DNA of 9,061 nt from Bacilli bacterium. GTDB lineage: Bacteria > Bacillota_I > Bacilli_A > RF39 > UBA660. The stretch spans positions 1-9,061 of the forward strand of contig JAEDJI010000030.1 of NCBI GenBank assembly GCA_016296435.1. Reading direction: 5' to 3'. Positions 6,651-9,061 of the stretch are shown in pieces. Both the position numbers and the translations under genes were made by a program. How positions within the stretch are numbered: the stretch's first letter is position 1; every line of letters begins with the position of its first letter. The notes under the pieces were generated by a model. That model was not told the origin of the DNA, searched no databases, and worked only from the letters and a program-made list of their open reading frames with translations.

Positions 6651-7118
6651 ATGAAAGAAGAAAAGAAAAAGAAAATACCAGGTTGGGCAATCTTAATAAT
6701 AGTTCTAGTATCAATATTTATGATTTTACCAGTCTTAGTATTTATAGGAATAACAGCATACTTTATATTTAGTGACTATGATGAAATAGGAATAGTAGAA
6801 GAAGGTAGTTATACTATAATAGATGATAGCTTTAAACTAGATAACACTACAGTAAAAGGTTTTTATGATAAAGAATCTGATACATATTATATAACAGGAA
6901 CAATAAAAAATACATTAGAGGATGAATCACGTAACTATGTAAATATATCTTATAATGTATATGATAAAGATGGAGACTTATTAGGTACTGCTAATGCTTA
7001 TATAGACAACCTAGGAAAAGGTCAAACATGGAAATTTAAAGCCTATTATAGTGATATTGATTCTAAAGATGTAGTGAGTTATAAACTAGATAATGTTGAA
7101 CACTATAATGATTTTTAA
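6651..7118 (+). CDS. Membrane-anchored FxLYD domain protein
   Basis: This small 155-residue protein has a lysine-rich cytoplasmic start (MKEEKKKK), one long hydrophobic segment (about 12-40) and an extracytoplasmic domain. That domain resembles the FxLYD family, a beta-sandwich type found at Firmicutes cell surfaces: YYITGTIKN (79-87), YNVYDKDGDLLG (101-112, the F/Y-x-L/V-Y-D motif) and a closing GKGQTWKFKA (122-131). There is no lipobox cysteine, so it is an uncleaved membrane anchor, not a lipoprotein. A strong AAGGAGG (6639-6645) lies 5 nt before the ATG and overlaps the permease stop. Being last in the operon, it may be an accessory or sensor subunit of the transporter; that is inference from position. 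The TAA stop overlaps the terminator stem. Confidence 0.82.
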   Translation: MKEEKKKKIPGWAILIIVLVSIFMILPVLVFIGITAYFIFSDYDEIGIVEEGSYTIIDDSFKLDNTTVKGFYDKESDTYYITGTIKNTLEDESRNYVNISYNVYDKDGDLLGTANAYIDNLGKGQTWKFKAYYSDIDSKDVVSYKLDNVEHYNDF

Positions 7119-7144
7119 AAGAGTACTTGAAAAAGTACTTTTTT
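7117..7144 (+). terminator. Terminator of the uvrC/ABC/FxLYD operon
   Basis: A 12 bp stem, one pair being a G-U, joins 7117-7128 and 7133-7144 around a GAAA tetraloop (7129-7132). The core is AGTACTT/AAGTACT and it ends in six T (7139-7144). Its position directly at the stop codon of the FxLYD gene fits the end of the five-gene operon. Confidence 0.85.
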
Positions 7145-7145
7145 G

Positions 7146-7174
7146 TTATATGTAAACTTATAAGATACATATAA
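7146..7174. repeat. Inverted repeat between the convergent genes
   Basis: Perfect 9 bp arms TTATATGTA (7146-7154) and TACATATAA (7166-7174) enclose 11 nt that contain the palindrome CTTATAAG (7157-7164). There is no T tract directly after either arm, so it is not a standard terminator. It lies 1 bp downstream of one terminator and about 20 bp from the opposing one. Confidence 0.6.
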
Positions 7175-7196
7175 AGAGAAAGTTTCAAACCTAAAT

Positions 7197-7234
7197 AAAA
7201 AGAAATAAGTATAAACAAAATCTTATTTCTTTTT
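7197..7234 (-). terminator. Terminator of the RNase J gene
   Basis: Perfect 13 bp arms AAAAAGAAATAAG (7197-7209) and CTTATTTCTTTTT (7222-7234) flank a 12 nt loop. Read on the minus strand it ends in CTTTTTATTT. The arm at 7222-7234 includes the RNase J stop (7223-7225) and last lysine codons. The plus strand also ends in T, so it may stop transcription from both sides. Confidence 0.7.
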
Positions 7235-8896
7235 TGAATTAAGTAAAACAGTTAACACAATTGGTTTTCTACCTGTTGATTCTTTTATAAATTGTGTCAA
7301 TGTCTTAGTAAGTTCTAATTTAATATCATTAAATGTAGTCTTTTTATTTTTAAATAAAGTAGTAATAGTATTCTCAGATATCATTTCAATTTGTTTTATT
7401 AATTCTTCATTTTCATTAATTAATATAAATCCCCTTGTAGTAACCATTGGTTTAGATAATATTAATTTTGCTTCCATATTTATATTTGCAATAACTACTA
7501 AAATACCATCATTAGCCATATTCTTTCTGTCATTTAGTACAGCAGTTGAAATATCACCAATTCTATTACCATCTACATATGTTTCTAAAACATCAAAACT
7601 TCCAACTTGAGTAATATGACCTTTATCCATTTCTAAGACATCACCATTATCAAGTACAAAAGTATTTTCTTTTGGGACATCACACTCTGTAGCAAGTTGT
7701 GCATGTCTTTTTAACATTCTATATTCCCCATGAATAGGCATTACATATTTTGGATTAGTAAGTCTAATCATAAGTTTTAACTCATCAGTCATACCATGTC
7801 CAGAAGCATGTATTTCACTATCATTTGAAGTAGTATATACTTTTACTCCCTTTAAATATAAGTTATTTATAGTATTAGCAATTGCATTAGCATTACCTGG
7901 AATAGCAGAACTAGAAAATATTACTATGTCATTTGGCATTAACTTAATTTGTTTATGAATACCATCTGCAATACGAGAAAGTGCTGCAAGTGGTTCACCT
8001 TGAGTACCAGTACAAAGTAGGGCGACCTTACTAGGATCCATAGAATTAGCAACTTCTGGAGTAACAATCATATTTTTAGCATCTATGTATCCGCCCTCAA
8101 TTGATATATTTATATTATTTTCCATACTTCTTCCGAAAATACAAATTTTTCTATCAAACTTTTTACATGTTTCAATAATATGTTTAAGTCTATAGATATT
8201 TGATGCAAAAGTAGCAATAATTAATCTGTTATTCTGATGCTTTGAAAATACTTCATTTAAAGCCTCATCAACTTTTGATTCAGATAAAGAAAATCCTTCA
8301 TCTAAAACATTAGTACTTTCAGTCATTAATAAAGTTACACCCTGAGTACCTATTTGAGCAATTTTAGCAAGATCACATACAGGTCCGATCGGAGTTAAAT
8401 CAAACTTAAAGTCTCCAGTTTCTACTATTGTTCCGTTAGATGTTTTAATAACAATACCATGAGAATCTGGAACAGAGTGGGTTGTTCTAAAAAATGAAAC
8501 CTCAAAGTTTTTATACTTTAATTTATCGTCACTTTTATATGGCCTTAATCCTTTATATTGAATATTTCTATCTTCTAATTTCTTTTTTATAAGTGCATAA
8601 GCTTGATTAGGAGCAAATATAGTAGGAATATGTATATTTTGTAATAAAAATGGTATAGCACCAATATGATCTTCATGACCATGAGTTATTATTAATGTCT
8701 TAATCTTTTTTTCATTTTTCTTTAAAAAATCAAAATCAGGTAAAACATAATCAATTCCTCTTAATTCACTATCAGGAAAAATAACCCCTGCATCCACAAT
8801 GATAATTTCATCATTTTGCATAAAACAATACATATTTTTTCCTACTTCTCCTAAACCACCTAATGCAAAGACATATGTCTTATCGGGTTTAAACAT
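7223..8896 (-). CDS. rnjA: Ribonuclease J, J1-type
   Basis: RNase J is a metallo-beta-lactamase/beta-CASP nuclease with 5'-to-3' exonuclease and endonuclease activity, central to mRNA decay and 16S rRNA 5' maturation in Firmicutes. The 557-residue product is full length. Metal-binding residues are intact: HGHEDH (72-77), His140 (TTHSVPDS), Asp162 (ETGDFKFD) and His389 (PIHGEYR). The beta-CASP part has ATFASNIYRL, FGRSME, LLCTGTQGEP, IFSSSAIPGN and HASGHG (363-368). The C-terminal domain (about 450-557) ends in a lysine-rich tail. The complete HGHEDH separates it from J2-type paralogues, whose Bacillus member has HGHADAIG here. SD AAGGAG (8907-8912) lies 10 nt before ATG 8894-8896. It is transcribed alone, convergent with the FxLYD operon, from its own promoter. 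Whether a J2 partner exists elsewhere is unknown. Confidence 0.95.
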   Translation of the reverse strand: MFKPDKTYVFALGGLGEVGKNMYCFMQNDEIIIVDAGVIFPDSELRGIDYVLPDFDFLKKNEKKIKTLIITHGHEDHIGAIPFLLQNIHIPTIFAPNQAYALIKKKLEDRNIQYKGLRPYKSDDKLKYKNFEVSFFRTTHSVPDSHGIVIKTSNGTIVETGDFKFDLTPIGPVCDLAKIAQIGTQGVTLLMTESTNVLDEGFSLSESKVDEALNEVFSKHQNNRLIIATFASNIYRLKHIIETCKKFDRKICIFGRSMENNINISIEGGYIDAKNMIVTPEVANSMDPSKVALLCTGTQGEPLAALSRIADGIHKQIKLMPNDIVIFSSSAIPGNANAIANTINNLYLKGVKVYTTSNDSEIHASGHGMTDELKLMIRLTNPKYVMPIHGEYRMLKRHAQLATECDVPKENTFVLDNGDVLEMDKGHITQVGSFDVLETYVDGNRIGDISTAVLNDRKNMANDGILVVIANINMEAKLILSKPMVTTRGFILINENEELIKQIEMISENTITTLFKNKKTTFNDIKLELTKTLTQFIKESTGRKPIVLTVLLNSKKK

Positions 8897-8947
8897 AATT
8901 TAAAATCTCCTTTCATTAATTTTTAATATAAGAATCAACCAATAAAA

Positions 8948-8976
8948 ATTATACTATAAAAAATATTTTTTGTCTA
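8948..8976 (-). promoter_or_regulatory. Promoter of the RNase J gene
   Basis: On the minus strand, TAGACA (8971-8976) and a perfect TATAAT (8948-8953) are 17 nt apart. The start near 8941 gives a leader of about 45 nt. The spacer contains the self-complementary A/T tract at 8958-8971 (six A, TA, six T), which would bend the DNA. Confidence 0.7.
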
Positions 8977-8978
8977 TA

Positions 8979-8992
8979 AAAACATATGTTTT
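8979..8992. promoter_or_regulatory. 14 bp palindrome between divergent promoters (possible operator)
   Basis: AAAACATATGTTTT is a perfect 14 bp inverted repeat. It lies 2 bp upstream of the RNase J -35 box and 13 bp upstream of the -35 box of the divergent gene, where a dimeric regulator could touch both promoters. No regulator is recognised, and AT-rich palindromes can arise by chance. Confidence 0.35.
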
Positions 8993-9005
8993 GGTGTAAA
9001 AAATG

Positions 9006-9034
9006 TTGAAAAACAATTAAAAATATTGTATTAT
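9006..9034 (+). promoter_or_regulatory. Promoter of the gene starting at 9058
   Basis: TTGAAA (9006-9011) and TATTAT (9029-9034) are 17 nt apart. The predicted start near 9041 is a few bases before the SD AAAGGAG (9044-9050), giving a leader of about 17 nt. Confidence 0.6.
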
Positions 9035-9057
9035 TAATATAGTAAAGGAGTGTTAGA

Positions 9058-9061
9058 ATGA
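9058..9061 (+). CDS. Start of a further gene, cut off by the window edge
   Basis: ATG at 9058-9060 is preceded by a strong SD, AAAGGAG (9044-9050), at 7 nt spacing, and by a plausible promoter. Only the first codon and one further base are inside the window, so the product cannot be named. It is divergent from RNase J. Confidence 0.65.

Noticed and set aside
4197..7118. A complete bacteriocin or lantibiotic biosynthesis cluster
   Set aside because: The ATPase resembles BcrA types, but there is no precursor peptide, modification enzyme, protease or two-component system in the window.
9013..9029. Short inverted repeat ACAAT/ATTGT upstream of the last gene
   Set aside because: Arms of only 5 bp in AT-rich DNA, overlapping the promoter; chance is a sufficient explanation.
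1..9061. Mobile elements, CRISPR arrays, tRNA/rRNA genes, phage or defence modules
   Set aside because: No transposase or integrase motifs, no spaced direct repeats, no tRNA-like fold and no defence-gene domains were seen; genes are contiguous housekeeping and transport functions with uniform composition.

Overview
The window is a gene-dense, very AT-rich piece of bacterial chromosome, roughly a quarter G+C by eye. The order rplU - prp - rpmA, the L27 protein with a cleavable N-terminal extension, purine-rich Shine-Dalgarno (SD) sites and an RNase J of the J1 type all point to a low-GC Firmicutes/Bacilli relative. An uncultured gut Bacilli or Tenericutes-like lineage such as RF39 would fit, but that placement is inference. 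All ten complete genes end in TAA or TAG and all six tryptophans are TGG, so TGA is not seen in either role.

Layout. (1) 1-1069, plus strand: a promoter and about 100 nt leader (probable L21 autoregulatory leader), then rplU (L21), prp (protease that trims L27) and rpmA (L27), closed by a terminator. (2) 1079-1642, minus strand: a YigZ/IMPACT-family gene convergent with rpmA, with its own hairpin terminator. (3) 1643-1714: a 72 bp divergent intergenic region holding two interleaved sigma-A promoters. (4) 1715-7118, plus strand: a tight five-gene run of an orphan 233-aa protein, uvrC, a BcrA-like ABC ATPase, its ABC-2 permease with a large extracytoplasmic loop, and a membrane-anchored FxLYD protein, ended by a GAAA-tetraloop terminator. 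A good internal promoter lies across the uvrC stop codon, so the transporter cassette may be expressed separately. (5) 7146-7234: a convergent intergenic region with two more inverted repeats. (6) 7223-8896, minus strand: RNase J. (7) 8897-9061: a divergent promoter region with a 14 bp palindrome and the first codon of a further plus-strand gene.

How the genes fit together. The first block is a ribosomal large-subunit module in which Prp matures its neighbour L27. UvrC is the nuclease of nucleotide excision repair, without UvrA or UvrB in view. The ABC ATPase, permease and FxLYD protein look like one membrane export or self-protection unit of unknown substrate. RNase J supplies 5'-end-dependent mRNA turnover and rRNA maturation. 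Most of the window is housekeeping. The least explained parts are the orphan gene at 1715, the transporter/FxLYD cassette, and a recurrent layout in which the predicted transcription start falls at the SD. I found no mobile element, CRISPR array, tRNA or rRNA. No gene-free stretch exceeds 300 bases.
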